From NCBI RefSeq assembly GCF_000425705.1, contig NZ_AUDY01000008.1:186001-250000 (forward strand): 64,000 bases of DNA, written 5' to 3'. Below, piece by piece: positions 24,849-33,029 of this stretch; within the stretch, counting starts at the first letter, position 1; the number at the start of each line of letters is the position of its first letter. The notes beneath the pieces were generated by a model that saw nothing but the letters and a program-made list of their open reading frames with translations, made no database searches and was not told where the DNA came from. A program made the position numbers and the translations under genes. This DNA comes from Halobacillus kuroshimensis DSM 18393. Lineage in GTDB: Bacteria; Bacillota; Bacilli; Bacillales; Halobacillaceae.

Positions 24849-25946
24849 ATGGGGAAAATAAAAGTAGGACTGTTGTTCGGCGGGAAATCCTCGGAGCATG
24901 AAGTGTCGCTTCAGTCTGCGAAAAACATCATGGAAGCGGTGGACCATGAACGGTATGAAGTGACGTTGATCGGTATTGATAAGCAGGGGGGCTGGCATTT
25001 AAGCAGCCCGGATGAATACTTAATCCATGAAAATCACCCGGATAAGATCGAACTTTATAAATCCAATAAAAACGTGGCGGTTGTTCCGGGTCGGGTGAAG
25101 GATCAAATTGTCCATGTCACAGGATCAGAAGCATTGGATCAGCTCGATGTCATTTTTCCGATCCTCCACGGCCCCTTAGGAGAGGATGGGAGTGTGCAGG
25201 GGATGATTCGGATGGCCAATCTTCCTTATGTCGGTCCCAATGTACTAAGCTCCGCGGTGTGCATGGATAAAGACATTACGAAAAAGCTGCTGCAATCAGC
25301 CGGGTTTCAAGTTGCTGACTGGTTGACGGTGAAACGGTCGGCATCAAGTGCTCCTTCCTTTGAGGAAGTAGAGAACAACCTTGGTGTTCCTTTCTTCATT
25401 AAACCGGCGAATCAAGGGTCCTCCGTCGGTGTCAGCAAAATCAGGACAGAAGCAGAGTATAAAGAAGGCCTGGACAAAGCGCTCCAGTATGACCACAAGG
25501 TGATGATCGAAGCGTTCGTGGAAGGCAGGGAAATCGAGTGTGCCGTGCTCGGAAATGATCATCCCGCCGCTTCCACCGCTGGAGAAGTGCTGCCCAACAG
25601 TGATTTTTATTCCTATGAGACGAAGTATATAGATGAGAACGGGGCATCACTAAAAATCCCGGCCGACTTGGATGAGACCGTGATGGAAGACATCCGGATC
25701 CAGTCCGTACAGGCGTTTGAAGCTCTGGAATGCCAGGGCCTTGCTCGGGTGGACTTCTTCCTGAAAGAGAATGGCGAGCTGATCATCAATGAGGTGAACA
25801 CGCTGCCCGGTTTTACTAAAATCAGTATGTATCCAAAACTGTGGGAAGCGAGCGGTATTTCTTATCCGAAGCTGATTGAGAAGCTGCTGGATCTCGCCAT
25901 CGAACGGCATCATCAGGATCAAGCATTGAAGAATACCGTTGACTAA
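24849..25946 (+). CDS. ddl: D-alanine--D-alanine ligase
   Basis: 365 residues, ATP-grasp family. It shows GLLFGGKSSEHEVSLQSA, FPILHGPLGEDGSVQGM, the ATP-grasp stretch VPFFIKPANQGSSVGVSK, and the Mg-binding INEVNTLPGFTKISMYP. It makes the D-Ala-D-Ala dipeptide for peptidoglycan in the cytoplasm. AAAGGGAGGACG precedes the ATG at 24849. Its stop overlaps the stop of the decayed minus-strand gene that follows. Confidence 0.95.
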   Translation: MGKIKVGLLFGGKSSEHEVSLQSAKNIMEAVDHERYEVTLIGIDKQGGWHLSSPDEYLIHENHPDKIELYKSNKNVAVVPGRVKDQIVHVTGSEALDQLDVIFPILHGPLGEDGSVQGMIRMANLPYVGPNVLSSAVCMDKDITKKLLQSAGFQVADWLTVKRSASSAPSFEEVENNLGVPFFIKPANQGSSVGVSKIRTEAEYKEGLDKALQYDHKVMIEAFVEGREIECAVLGNDHPAASTAGEVLPNSDFYSYETKYIDENGASLKIPADLDETVMEDIRIQSVQAFEALECQGLARVDFFLKENGELIINEVNTLPGFTKISMYPKLWEASGISYPKLIEKLLDLAIERHHQDQALKNTVD

Positions 25947-26240
25947 TCGGAGGAAGAACGCTTCATAAGCGAGGCTTCCCTTGTAATCAGAATCGCTGCG
26001 ATAAGATGAAAGAACCAGTCCCATGGTGTGTAGAAAATCATAAGAGAAGCGGCTATCCCGACAAGGTTTCCTGCGATGGGAAGGCCGCTTTTTTTTTGCG
26101 AGTAGAAGGACAAGCAAATGAACGGCTGCCATTACCGTGAATGAATAAGGAATGAAGATTAAAACCAATCCGTAAACGGGGACAATGGCCATAAACTCTA
26201 TACTGCCGGTGATCCATTTTAGGACCTTGATCGTTTTCAT
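25943..26240 (-). pseudogene. Small membrane protein gene broken at an A9 tract
   Basis: From the ATG at 26240 (GGGGGAGC upstream) the frame reads a membrane protein (MKTIKVLKWITGSIEF..., VHLLVLLLAKK). At a run of nine A (26089-26097 on the plus strand as T9) the frame shifts; reading eight A gives a smooth continuation (SGLPIAGNLVGIAASL..., FFHLIAAILITREASL) to a TAG at 25945-25943, 98 residues with four hydrophobic stretches. It may be a mutation, a phase-variable tract, or slippage during transcription. Its end overlaps the end of ddl. Confidence 0.65.
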
Positions 26241-26304
26241 AGTCGTGCTCCCCCTTTCTCTTTCATTTAAAAGGGTGGAGGAAAAAGCGTCAAGGGAATG
26301 GACT

Positions 26305-26410
26305 GATATATTGGGGGTTTCATCGATATATTTGGATTTTGATTGATATATCTCAAAAAAAATCGATATATGCCAAAAAAAATTGATATATCCACTATTT
26401 AAGTGATATC
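26305..26410. repeat. Array of GATATAT units at exact 20-bp period
   Basis: GATATA begins at 26305, 26325, 26345, 26365, 26385 and 26405, six times in strict 20-base register. The first five copies read GATATAT preceded by T or C; the last is GATATC. The 13 bases between are variable, two spacers containing A8. Twenty bases is close to two helical turns, so all motifs face nearly the same side. No repeats of this kind are seen elsewhere in the window. Function unknown. Confidence 0.85.
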
Positions 26411-26443
26411 CGTCCAAAAAGCCATAAAAAAGAAAGTCGTCTT

Positions 26444-26690
26444 TCAACCGCTTTCTCAGGGAAACCTGCTTTCCTTTACCTTCCACTGCTTATCTGAATC
26501 GATGACCCGGTTCAGTTTAGTGCAGAACGTTTCCGCTTCTAAAAGGGTCGCGAATGTTTTAGTCAAATGGCTGCTTGAATCTTTTAATGTTTCCACTTTC
26601 CCATTCCGTGTTCGTTCTATAAGGAACATCTTTGCTCAGCCTTTCTATATCAGCAGGTTTATTTACTATATTTATATAGTATTGTCTCAC
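26444..26690 (-). pseudogene. Possible decayed coding remnant
   Basis: On the minus strand two adjacent frames carry protein-like sequence: NKPADIERLSKDVPYRTNTEW and GNIKRFKQPF (down to about 26560), then in the next frame LTKTFATLLEAETFCTKLNRV to a stop near 26457. One indel near 26558 separates them. No start codon with a ribosome binding site is visible. The family is not recognised. Confidence 0.3.
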
Positions 26691-26773
26691 GAATCTGGAT
26701 AGAAAGGAACAGCTCGATGTGTTTTGACATATTCCTTTAATATTGTAAAGGATCATGTAATAAAAGGCATAAG

Positions 26774-26803
26774 AAAACCCTCCAGTCAAAGCTGGAGGGT
26801 TTT
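26774..26803. terminator. Bidirectional terminator
   Basis: AAAACCCTCCAG (26774-26785) pairs with CTGGAGGGTTTT (26792-26803). It ends the yjzC-like gene on the minus strand. Confidence 0.85.
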
Positions 26804-26811
26804 AATATGGG

Positions 26812-27000
26812 TTACTTGGCTTTCTTCCAATAAGCAGCGTCCTTATTGGAGCGGGTTGGCGGGAATGTATCTCCATTGCTCAGTTCGATATGTTTTTCAT
26901 CTTCCGTAACGTCCGCATCGTTACCGCCGTTTACCAAACCATCAAATTCGTACGTGCCGTTTTCAGGTGCTTTTTCTCCAGTCTTATAACGATCTGCCAT
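26812..27000 (-). CDS. YjzC family protein
   Basis: 62 residues, hydrophilic and acidic: RYKTGEKAPENGTYEFDG at the start and LSNGDTFPPTRSNKDAAYW at the end follow the layout of the YjzC family of small conserved Bacillus proteins of unknown role (RTGQKAP...GV..., then L..GD.FPP). AAAAGGGG precedes the ATG by about nine bases. Confidence 0.75.
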   Translation of the reverse strand: MADRYKTGEKAPENGTYEFDGLVNGGNDADVTEDEKHIELSNGDTFPPTRSNKDAAYWKKAK

Positions 27001-27341
27001 TTAAAAAAACCCCTTTTCATTTATTTTTGTTACATAGAGAATATACCCATATCCATTTCCTATAAACGTAAAAAACACATAGAAATGGTAAAACATTATT
27101 ATTTAGGAAAAATGATATATGTAATAAAATGTAATGGGTGTAGAAAGAAGGAGGAAAGATCATTCCGACTGTTAAGATTGAGTGTGGGTATTTTATTCAT
27201 TTTATAGAGTAGAAACAAACGGGCAGCATGGAAGGAGACTTATATAAGAGTCTTTTTTGATGTGGATTGTTTTATCTGTAAATAGGCGACAGAACAAGCG
27301 GTATCTCCTCTAGCTAATAAAATAATAATAAAAAGTAATGA
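27001..27341. other. Leader region before the Cys-rich repeat protein
   Basis: A+T-rich, with no supported gene. A terminator-like AAGGAGACTTATATAAGAGTCTTTTTT lies near 27231-27257. I looked for a mother-cell sigma-K type promoter (AC, then CATANNNTA) and did not find a clear one. Confidence 0.35.
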
Positions 27342-28883
27342 GTGAGTGATGATATGTATTACAAATCAGGAGGTTGTATTTATTGCGGGATGCCGGCTCA
27401 CTACTGTAAGTGCAGAGGCCGACACCGCAGGGCATCGAAATGTTCCGAGTGCTGTAATAACCGCTGTAAGGGCAGTGCGCCGTCCTGCATGTTGTGCAAG
27501 AAAAAACCATGCTGCTGCACCTGCTATTTCATAACAAGACCGAAGTCTTTTCCTGTCACCTACAAATGTCCACCTGCCAGTAAGTGTCATAGAAAACCAC
27601 TGCCTCGTCGGAAAAAGAAGAAGAAGGACTGCGACAAATATTGTCCTCCATCCTATGTCTATAAGAAATTTAAACAGGAAGGGCAGACCCAGGTTCTTGG
27701 GGAGCAGGTGCAGAACCAAGCACAGGCCCACGGGGATCAAGGCGGCCAATTCCAAGGCCCTCAGGAGCAGAATCTTGCTCAAGGATATGGAGATCAAGGA
27801 GGCCAGGCACAAGGTCCGCAGGAGCAGAGCCAGAGTCAGGGCTACGGAGATATCGGAGGTCAGACGCAGGGGCCGCAGGAGCAGAACCAGAGTCAGGGCT
27901 ACGGAGATCAGGGAGGTCAGACGCAGGGACCGCAGGAGCAAAATGTATCTCAAGGGTATGGGGATCAGGCTGGTCAGACGCAGGGACCGCAGGACCTTAC
28001 CCAGAATCAGGGCTACGGAGATCAGGGCGGTCAGACGCAGGGACCGCAGGAACAGAATGTATCTCAAGGGTATGGGGATCAGGCCGGTCAGACGCAGGGG
28101 CCGCAGGAACTTACCCAGACCCAGGGCTACGGGGATCAAAGTGGTCAGAACCTGGAAGGTCATACGAATAATTCGCCGCTGAATAATGAGCAGACCATTG
28201 ACACTTCCGTCAGTGGAGTGACTGTGAATGTCACCACGACTTGTGAGGACGATAAAGATTGTGGATGTTATGACTACGGCTGCCGTGGGAGAAAGAAAGG
28301 GAATGGAAAGTCACGCAGTAAAGAATGTGACTGCTGCACAAAGAATTTATCGGACCTGTTGGAAGATATCCGTACAACCCAGCAGACAGACCCAGCCGGC
28401 AATCCCATTTCCATTTATTTAACAGCTCCTGAAGGAGATCCGATCGAAAATCAGCAGATTTTTAACGTGAATGGGTGCGCGACGGTTACGTATATTGAAG
28501 CTGGACAGACGACCGCTGTACCGAATGCTACATCACAACTGTGTAAAGTGGCTGGAATCCAAGCGGATGACACGTCAGCAGATGTGTTTGCACTCTTAAC
28601 AACATTGTCCAATTCGTGTGAGGAGGAATACGGGTCTTCCTGTGGATGTGAAAATTGCGCGAATGGTATAGGAGAGGATTTGGCATGTACCACCAGGTTC
28701 GGCATACAGATTAATCTAAATGTCGAAGGCCAGGCTGCGCCCATCCCCGATCTATTTGTACAATCCATCTGCGGATGCTTAGGGTTTTTCGTCGACGATT
28801 TGATTAATCCAACGGTTATATATGTGTTTACGTTATGTTCAGTAACTGGATATAATGTTCTATCACAAACATTGGGATCATAA
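27342..28883 (+). CDS. Cys-rich protein with Gln/Gly tandem repeats; likely spore-surface (coat/exosporium) protein
   Basis: 513 residues in three parts. The first 105 residues are basic with many Cys in CxxC/CxC clusters (CIYCGM, CKCRGR, CSECCNN, KKPCCCTC). Residues about 121-269 are tandem 19-residue repeats of the type EQNQSQGYGDQGGQTQGPQ, seven to eight copies. Residues about 300-513 form a Cys-containing domain (CDCCTKNLSDLLEDI..., VNGCATVTYIEAG) with the look of Bacillus spore coat/exosporium proteins. No signal peptide. Start is GTG 27342 or ATG 27354; the ribosome binding site is weak. Spore-surface location is inferred from composition. Confidence 0.65.
   Translation: MSDDMYYKSGGCIYCGMPAHYCKCRGRHRRASKCSECCNNRCKGSAPSCMLCKKKPCCCTCYFITRPKSFPVTYKCPPASKCHRKPLPRRKKKKKDCDKYCPPSYVYKKFKQEGQTQVLGEQVQNQAQAHGDQGGQFQGPQEQNLAQGYGDQGGQAQGPQEQSQSQGYGDIGGQTQGPQEQNQSQGYGDQGGQTQGPQEQNVSQGYGDQAGQTQGPQDLTQNQGYGDQGGQTQGPQEQNVSQGYGDQAGQTQGPQELTQTQGYGDQSGQNLEGHTNNSPLNNEQTIDTSVSGVTVNVTTTCEDDKDCGCYDYGCRGRKKGNGKSRSKECDCCTKNLSDLLEDIRTTQQTDPAGNPISIYLTAPEGDPIENQQIFNVNGCATVTYIEAGQTTAVPNATSQLCKVAGIQADDTSADVFALLTTLSNSCEEEYGSSCGCENCANGIGEDLACTTRFGIQINLNVEGQAAPIPDLFVQSICGCLGFFVDDLINPTVIYVFTLCSVTGYNVLSQTLGS
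27702..28148 (+). repeat. 57-bp tandem coding repeats
   Basis: About seven to eight in-frame units of 57 bases encode the 19-residue GYGDQGGQTQGPQ-type repeat. Two units are almost identical (EQNVSQGYGDQAGQ occurs twice, about 114 bases apart), pointing to recent duplication. Repeat number is likely to vary between strains. Confidence 0.88.
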
Positions 28884-28885
28884 TA

Positions 28886-28925
28886 AACAACCACCTCTGA
28901 TGGAATTCATCAGGTGGTTGTTTTT
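28886..28925. terminator. Bidirectional terminator between convergent genes
   Basis: AACAACCACC (28886-28895) pairs with GGTGGTTGTT (28913-28922), with an inner TGATG/CATCA helix, then TTTTA. Confidence 0.85.
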
Positions 28926-28929
28926 ATAG

Positions 28930-29325
28930 TCAAGGTGTTTCTGAATCATTATTCTGTTCAGTTTCAGAAGTGAATTTTTCTATTGTGTCATTTAGTCTCT
29001 TCACTTGCTCTGACAAATCCTGTATCAGCCGGGCCATTTCCTCATTACTCACCGGATTTTCACTTGTTGACGTTTCCTGGATGGAGTACTCCTTGCCGTT
29101 TATGGTGACTTTATTTGATTTTCCCTGTTTCGTTACGTGACCTTTCAAATCGCTTGCTTCTTTAATTTTCTTTTTTAACTCCTCGTTTTTTCCTTTAAGA
29201 AGTGCTTTTAAATCTGACTGAAACCCCTTCATCATAGTGTTCATTTCTTTGCTGAGGTTTTTTTGTTTTTCATTAAGAGACTTTTTATCGGACCCATTTT
29301 CATTATTCATATGATTTTCACTCAT
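28930..29325 (-). CDS. Hydrophilic coiled-coil protein, unknown function
   Basis: 131 residues, very rich in Lys, Glu, Asn and Ser, with coiled-coil segments (about 15-60, LNEKQKNLSKEMNTMMKG..., and about 95-120, LIQDLSEQVKRLNDTIEKF) around a short beta-like middle (NKVTINGKEYSIQET). No Cys and no signal peptide. The ATG at 29325 follows AGGGGTGGA; the frame from 29343 is less well supported. Convergent with the repeat protein; a spore role is possible but not shown. Confidence 0.6.
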   Translation of the reverse strand: MSENHMNNENGSDKKSLNEKQKNLSKEMNTMMKGFQSDLKALLKGKNEELKKKIKEASDLKGHVTKQGKSNKVTINGKEYSIQETSTSENPVSNEEMARLIQDLSEQVKRLNDTIEKFTSETEQNNDSETP

Positions 29326-29795
29326 CGTTCCACCCCTAAGCATGTGATATCTACGGTATTGTATGAACCTTACACCTGGATCGTGTGGAAAGTTTCAAGG
29401 TATCAAAAAGGATACCATGCCACAAAAATGTGCATACTTACATGGTCTTTGCGGCTGTGCTATGCTATGTCTGCATCACCGAAACAAACCAGATTCGTGC
29501 AGGGAAGTGTGCGTTTGAAACCATCATAGGAATGATCGTTAGTCCGCTGAGGGACGGGCAGCGTGGCACCTGTGAATCCTCGATGTTGGAGAACGGTCTG
29601 AAGATAGAGAGAAAAGATCATCTGTGACGTGTGGAATGGCGTTGGTGACGTCTTCTACCATTAAACGTGACCAACAGTCGGACGCGGTAAGATTCCTGAA
29701 TGACTTCAGTCATATCTGGTCAATCGGAGATCATAAAGCTTTTTGGACAGACAAAATAGAGAGAAAAAAATCTACATTTAAAGGAGACAATTGGA
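29326..29795. other. Gene-free stretch upstream of the nitroreductase
   Basis: Short frames here (29385-29627, 29624-29845) have no ribosome binding site or family look. TGACTTCAGTCA (about 29700-29711), a near-palindrome, lies in front of the nitroreductase and could be an operator. Confidence 0.35.
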
Positions 29796-30449
29796 ATGGA
29801 ACCGATTCAAGCACTAAATCAACGTTATTCAACAAAGGAATTTGATCAAGAGAAAAAAATCTCTGCAGAAGACATTGAAAAAATCAAAGGGATGCTGCAG
29901 CTTGCTCCATCTTCTACAAACGTACAGCCGTGGCATTTCATCCTGGCAACGACAGAAGAAGGGAAGAAACGTGTAGCCAAAGGTGCAGAAGGGACGTTCA
30001 GCTTCAACGAACCAAAAGTGCTGGACGCTTCAGCGGTCGTTGTTTTTGCAACGAAAACAGACATCACGGATGAGTTCCTTCATCATATTAGTGAAAAGGA
30101 AGACCAGGACGGTCGTTTTGCTGAACAGAAATTCAAAGAGATGAACCATAACGTACGAAAAATGTTTGTGGATACCCATAAATTTGACCTGAAGGATCTA
30201 TACCACTGGTCTGAAAAGCAGACGTACCTGAATGTAGGAAGCTTCCTGCTTGGTGTGGCTGAACTTGGGATTGATGCTGTCCCAATGGAAGGTATGGATA
30301 TGAAGGCCTTGGATGAGGAGTTCAACCTCCGCGAAAAAGGATTCACTTCCAGCGTGGTTGTTTCCCTGGGCTACCGTAAGTCAACGGACTTTAACGCGGA
30401 GCTGCCAAAATCCAGACTGGATCAGGCGGAAATCATCGAGGAAGTGTAA
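29796..30449 (+). CDS. Nitroreductase (NfsB-like, FMN-dependent)
   Basis: 217 residues. RYSTKEFDQEKKIS, LQLAPSSTNVQPWHFILA (FMN-binding start), then VGSFLLGVAELGIDAVPMEGMD and VVVSLGYRKSTDF at the C-terminus match oxygen-insensitive NAD(P)H nitroreductase/dihydropteridine reductase. It would reduce nitroaromatics, quinones or flavins in the cytoplasm. AAAGGAGACAATT precedes the ATG. A terminator follows directly. Confidence 0.9.
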   Translation: MEPIQALNQRYSTKEFDQEKKISAEDIEKIKGMLQLAPSSTNVQPWHFILATTEEGKKRVAKGAEGTFSFNEPKVLDASAVVVFATKTDITDEFLHHISEKEDQDGRFAEQKFKEMNHNVRKMFVDTHKFDLKDLYHWSEKQTYLNVGSFLLGVAELGIDAVPMEGMDMKALDEEFNLREKGFTSSVVVSLGYRKSTDFNAELPKSRLDQAEIIEEV

Positions 30450-30467
30450 CGGTATAGAGGAACAACG

Positions 30468-30502
30468 AAAACAGGTGGGGCTGGCAGCCCCGCCTGTTTT
30501 TT
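30468..30502. terminator. Bidirectional terminator
   Basis: AAACAGGTGGGGCT pairs with AGCCCCGCCTGTTT (one wobble pair) and a T run follows; it serves both convergent genes. Confidence 0.88.
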
Positions 30503-30974
30503 ATTTCCCGCTGTTTCGAATGGCTTTTTCCATCAGAAACTGTACGCCGTATATGATGATGGATAGATGAACGCAGATGAAATACCAGATCGTATGATTG
30601 ATTTTTTTCAATTTGAATAACCCGAGCCGCTCCCAGACCTCTGCTAATGCATAAGCATTGATGATATTTAAGAGCGCATTCAGCAGTACATACTTTTTGA
30701 ATGTCCCATAGGTGAATTTGAAAATCCAAATGGTTGCCAGAAAGAACGGTCCGATTTTATACGTGTAATCCACAGGTCCGGGGGAGAGGGGGTTTTTGTT
30801 CTCCCACCATTTCCTTTGATTCGAAACAACGCTGAGGACGCTGATAATTAAACTTGTAAAGCTGGCGATCGGTAAATATCTGAAAAAGGTCCGCTTACCG
30901 AGGAAGAAAGCTGAAAGCCAGGAGAGGATGAACAAAGTTACCGGGAATATAATCTTCAGCTTAGGTTTAGCCAT
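30501..30974 (-). CDS. Membrane protein, unknown function
   Basis: 157 residues with four to five hydrophobic segments and a conserved-looking inner stretch (NQRKWWENKNPLSPGPVDYTYKIG). It resembles the CBO0543-type small membrane proteins of Bacillaceae (weak). GTAAGGAGCGG precedes the ATG. Function unknown. Confidence 0.6.
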   Translation of the reverse strand: MAKPKLKIIFPVTLFILSWLSAFFLGKRTFFRYLPIASFTSLIISVLSVVSNQRKWWENKNPLSPGPVDYTYKIGPFFLATIWIFKFTYGTFKKYVLLNALLNIINAYALAEVWERLGLFKLKKINHTIWYFICVHLSIIIYGVQFLMEKAIRNSGK

Positions 30975-31262
30975 TTTTTCCGCTCCTTACATGCAATCGT
31001 TGCAGTTAGGGTGTCCATAATCCTGCAAAACCATGCCAGACAGAGACGTTACATTAAAAAACGCCAACACCTGACCAGCCATCTTGAGGAGGTAACCAGG
31101 CATGACCTCTCACTCTGAGGTTCTGAAGCGTGGTTTTCAAGATGACCAAAGGAAAGTGATTTCTCATCTTACTTTTTATTAGGGGGGGATGGAACACATG
31201 CAGGGACCCGCTCAAGGCAGGCTCGGGTAGTTGGTTTAGAGGAATTGTTACAAAAATGCACA

Positions 31263-31293
31263 AAAAAAGACTTCCCGGAATGGGAAGTCTTTT
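31263..31293 (-). terminator. Terminator of the cold-shock gene
   Basis: AAAAAGACTTCCC pairs with GGGAAGTCTTTTT around a short loop; on the minus strand it follows the csp stop codon. Confidence 0.85.
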
Positions 31294-31307
31294 TCAACGA
31301 GTAACGA

Positions 31308-31505
31308 TTACTTTTGAACGTTAGCCGCTTGTGGTCCGCGGTCGCCTTCAACGATTTCAAACGTTACTGTTTGGTTTTCTTCTAGAGTTTTGAAACCTTC
31401 GCCTTGAATAGCAGAGAAGTGTACGAATACATCGTCTTGTCCTTCTACTTCAATAAAACCGAAACCTTTGCTTTCGTTAAACCATTTCACATTACCTTGT
31501 AACAT
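31308..31505 (-). CDS. csp: Cold-shock protein (CspA/CspB family)
   Basis: 65 residues, the normal length. The RNA-binding motifs RNP1 (KGFGFIE) and RNP2 (VFVHF) are intact, starting [14 protein letters not shown]. It binds single-stranded RNA/DNA and acts as an RNA chaperone. A strong AGGAGG lies upstream. The promoter at 31638-31666 gives a leader of about 125 bases, the long 5' untranslated region typical for cold-inducible csp genes. Confidence 0.95.
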   Translation of the reverse strand: MLQGNVKWFNESKGFGFIEVEGQDDVFVHFSAIQGEGFKTLEENQTVTFEIVEGDRGPQAANVQK

Positions 31506-31637
31506 AAATTGTTACCTCCTGCGTGGATCTGATCCACATTGTATTACTATAATTGCTCTGCATATTCATTCCAGACGAAAGTCACTCAAAAGTTCCTTCT
31601 GCTTTCATTCCTAAACGAACAAGAATAATTAATTACT

Positions 31638-31666
31638 ACTATAACAGCAGCTATGGGATAAGTCAA
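31638..31666 (-). promoter_or_regulatory. csp promoter
   Basis: On the minus strand, TTGACT (31666-31661), a 17-base spacer and TATAGT (31643-31638). Confidence 0.75.
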
Positions 31667-31721
31667 CAACACAGAAAAAAATCCCGGCTTTTTTTAATAA
31701 ATGGTTTGTTCAGGCTGAGGG

Positions 31722-32270
31722 TTAGACGTTAAAGACTTCTTTTAAGTGCTGACGGAGTTCCGACACATATTTTTCGATATCCGGATTCTTCATAACATCA
31801 TGCGCACCGAAGCTCTTCAACGGCTCAAGACCTACATATTTGTTCATATTGTGCAGGTGATCGAGAGCTCCTTCAATGTCCTGTCCCTTAAAGAATTTTT
31901 CCGTATCGTTGAATGCGTATTCCGGAGCATTCCATGTTGTGGAGAACATATATTTTCCTTCTATTAATCCACCGTGACCGTATTCGCCACCACCGCCGAA
32001 GAACACACCGGGTTCATAAACGGCATCAATATAAGTTTTGAAAGCACCTGGAAGGCTGAACCAATTGATTGGTGTTTGGAAAATGATGGTATCAGCCCAT
32101 TTGAACTTCTCCTGCTCTTCTTTCACGTCGTAGCCGTCTTGAACGACCGTTGTTTTGATATTGTAAGAACCTTCCAGGCTGTTGATGATTTCATCGAACA
32201 AAGTTTTATTTAAACGCCCTGGTGAAAAGGACCAGTATTCGTGTCCGTTAATGATCAGTATGTTTTCCAT
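31722..32270 (-). CDS. NAD(P)H-dependent quinone oxidoreductase, MdaB-like
   Basis: 182 residues of flavodoxin-like fold. ILIINGHEYWSFSPGRLN binds FMN/FAD phosphate; FQTPINWFSLPGAFKTYIDAVY and FSTTWNAPEYAFND match the MdaB (modulator of drug activity B) family of two-electron quinone reductases. Cytoplasmic. AGGAGG precedes the ATG. A palindrome just behind its promoter suggests repression, possibly by the ArsR-type protein encoded upstream. Confidence 0.85.
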   Translation of the reverse strand: MENILIINGHEYWSFSPGRLNKTLFDEIINSLEGSYNIKTTVVQDGYDVKEEQEKFKWADTIIFQTPINWFSLPGAFKTYIDAVYEPGVFFGGGGEYGHGGLIEGKYMFSTTWNAPEYAFNDTEKFFKGQDIEGALDHLHNMNKYVGLEPLKSFGAHDVMKNPDIEKYVSELRQHLKEVFNV

Positions 32271-32295
32271 GATGATTCCTCCTAAATAGTTTTAT

Positions 32296-32315
32296 AGTTC
32301 GAAAACCGTCGAACT
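32296..32315. promoter_or_regulatory. Operator-like palindrome at the mdaB-like promoter
   Basis: AGTTCGA-N6-TCGAACT is a perfect 7-bp inverted repeat. On the minus strand it lies directly behind a promoter (TTGCAA, 17 bases, TACTAT, about 32350-32322), where a bound repressor would block transcription. Confidence 0.6.
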
Positions 32316-32430
32316 GTTATGTATAGTAGCACCTTTTGTTAGGTTTTGCAACGATTTATAACTTACGGAATAAGTGACCCACGAATACGATTGTAACCAT
32401 AAAAAAAAGAGCCGCACAGGCTCTTTGATC

Positions 32431-32757
32431 TCAAATATCTTCTTCTTTGACTACCGTAACAGCCTTTAATAACCCTGGGAATTTTTCGTCAACCTCATCT
32501 CTTCGTAGAGAATAGATATGCTCCTTTCCTTCAATTCTTGCTTTAATCAGGCCGGCTTCTCTCAACACTTTTATATGGTGGGAGACCGTTGATTTCGGCA
32601 GCATCAATTTCAGGGAATAGGCTGTGCAGTTATTTTCGATGCTTTCATCTAAACAACGAATGATTTTTATTCTATTCGGTTCACTTAATGCGTGAAGGAC
32701 TTTGGTAAAAGGAATGGTTTCAATAGGTGGTTGATAAGGTAATTTCATACAGGTCAT
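32431..32757 (-). CDS. ArsR-family HTH transcriptional regulator
   Basis: About 108 residues: a winged-helix ArsR core (VLHALSEPNRIKIIRCLDES, LPKSTVSHHIKVLREAGLIKARIEGKEHIYSL). The recognition helix is intact. CxC-type metal ligands in alpha-3 are absent; the two Cys are elsewhere, so a redox or organic ligand is more likely than a metal. The start is uncertain (32784 TTG, 32757 or 32748 ATG), none with a good ribosome binding site. It lies upstream of the MdaB-like gene on the same strand and may repress it. Confidence 0.8.
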   Translation of the reverse strand: MTCMKLPYQPPIETIPFTKVLHALSEPNRIKIIRCLDESIENNCTAYSLKLMLPKSTVSHHIKVLREAGLIKARIEGKEHIYSLRRDEVDEKFPGLLKAVTVVKEEDI

Positions 32758-33029
32758 TTTAATGTGTTCATACTCGAAAAGCAAGCGTAGAGGTTTTAGG
32801 GGCGGGCTTTATTCGTTTAAGAATGCATACAGGGGATTCATGCTGAACGTTGTACGTCTGGTCAACTCCATTTATTTTATATTTTCAGAATAGGGCTAAT
32901 ATTTACTATTGTTGGAAGCGTCTTCATTTTTAAATACATTACTTATATACTGAAAACGGCAGGAATAAATAAAAACGGCAGAAATATTTCTCGGACGTTT
33001 TTTATTTTGCAACAAGAGAGGAGAAATTT

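Noticed and set aside
26305-26410. CRISPR array interpretation of the GATATAT repeats
   Set aside because: Repeat unit of seven bases and spacing of 13 do not fit any CRISPR type, and no cas genes are present.
27366-28163. A 265-codon minus-strand frame opposite the repeat protein
   Set aside because: It is a product of the repeated, stop-poor coding sequence on the other strand, with Leu-rich periodic translation and no start signal.
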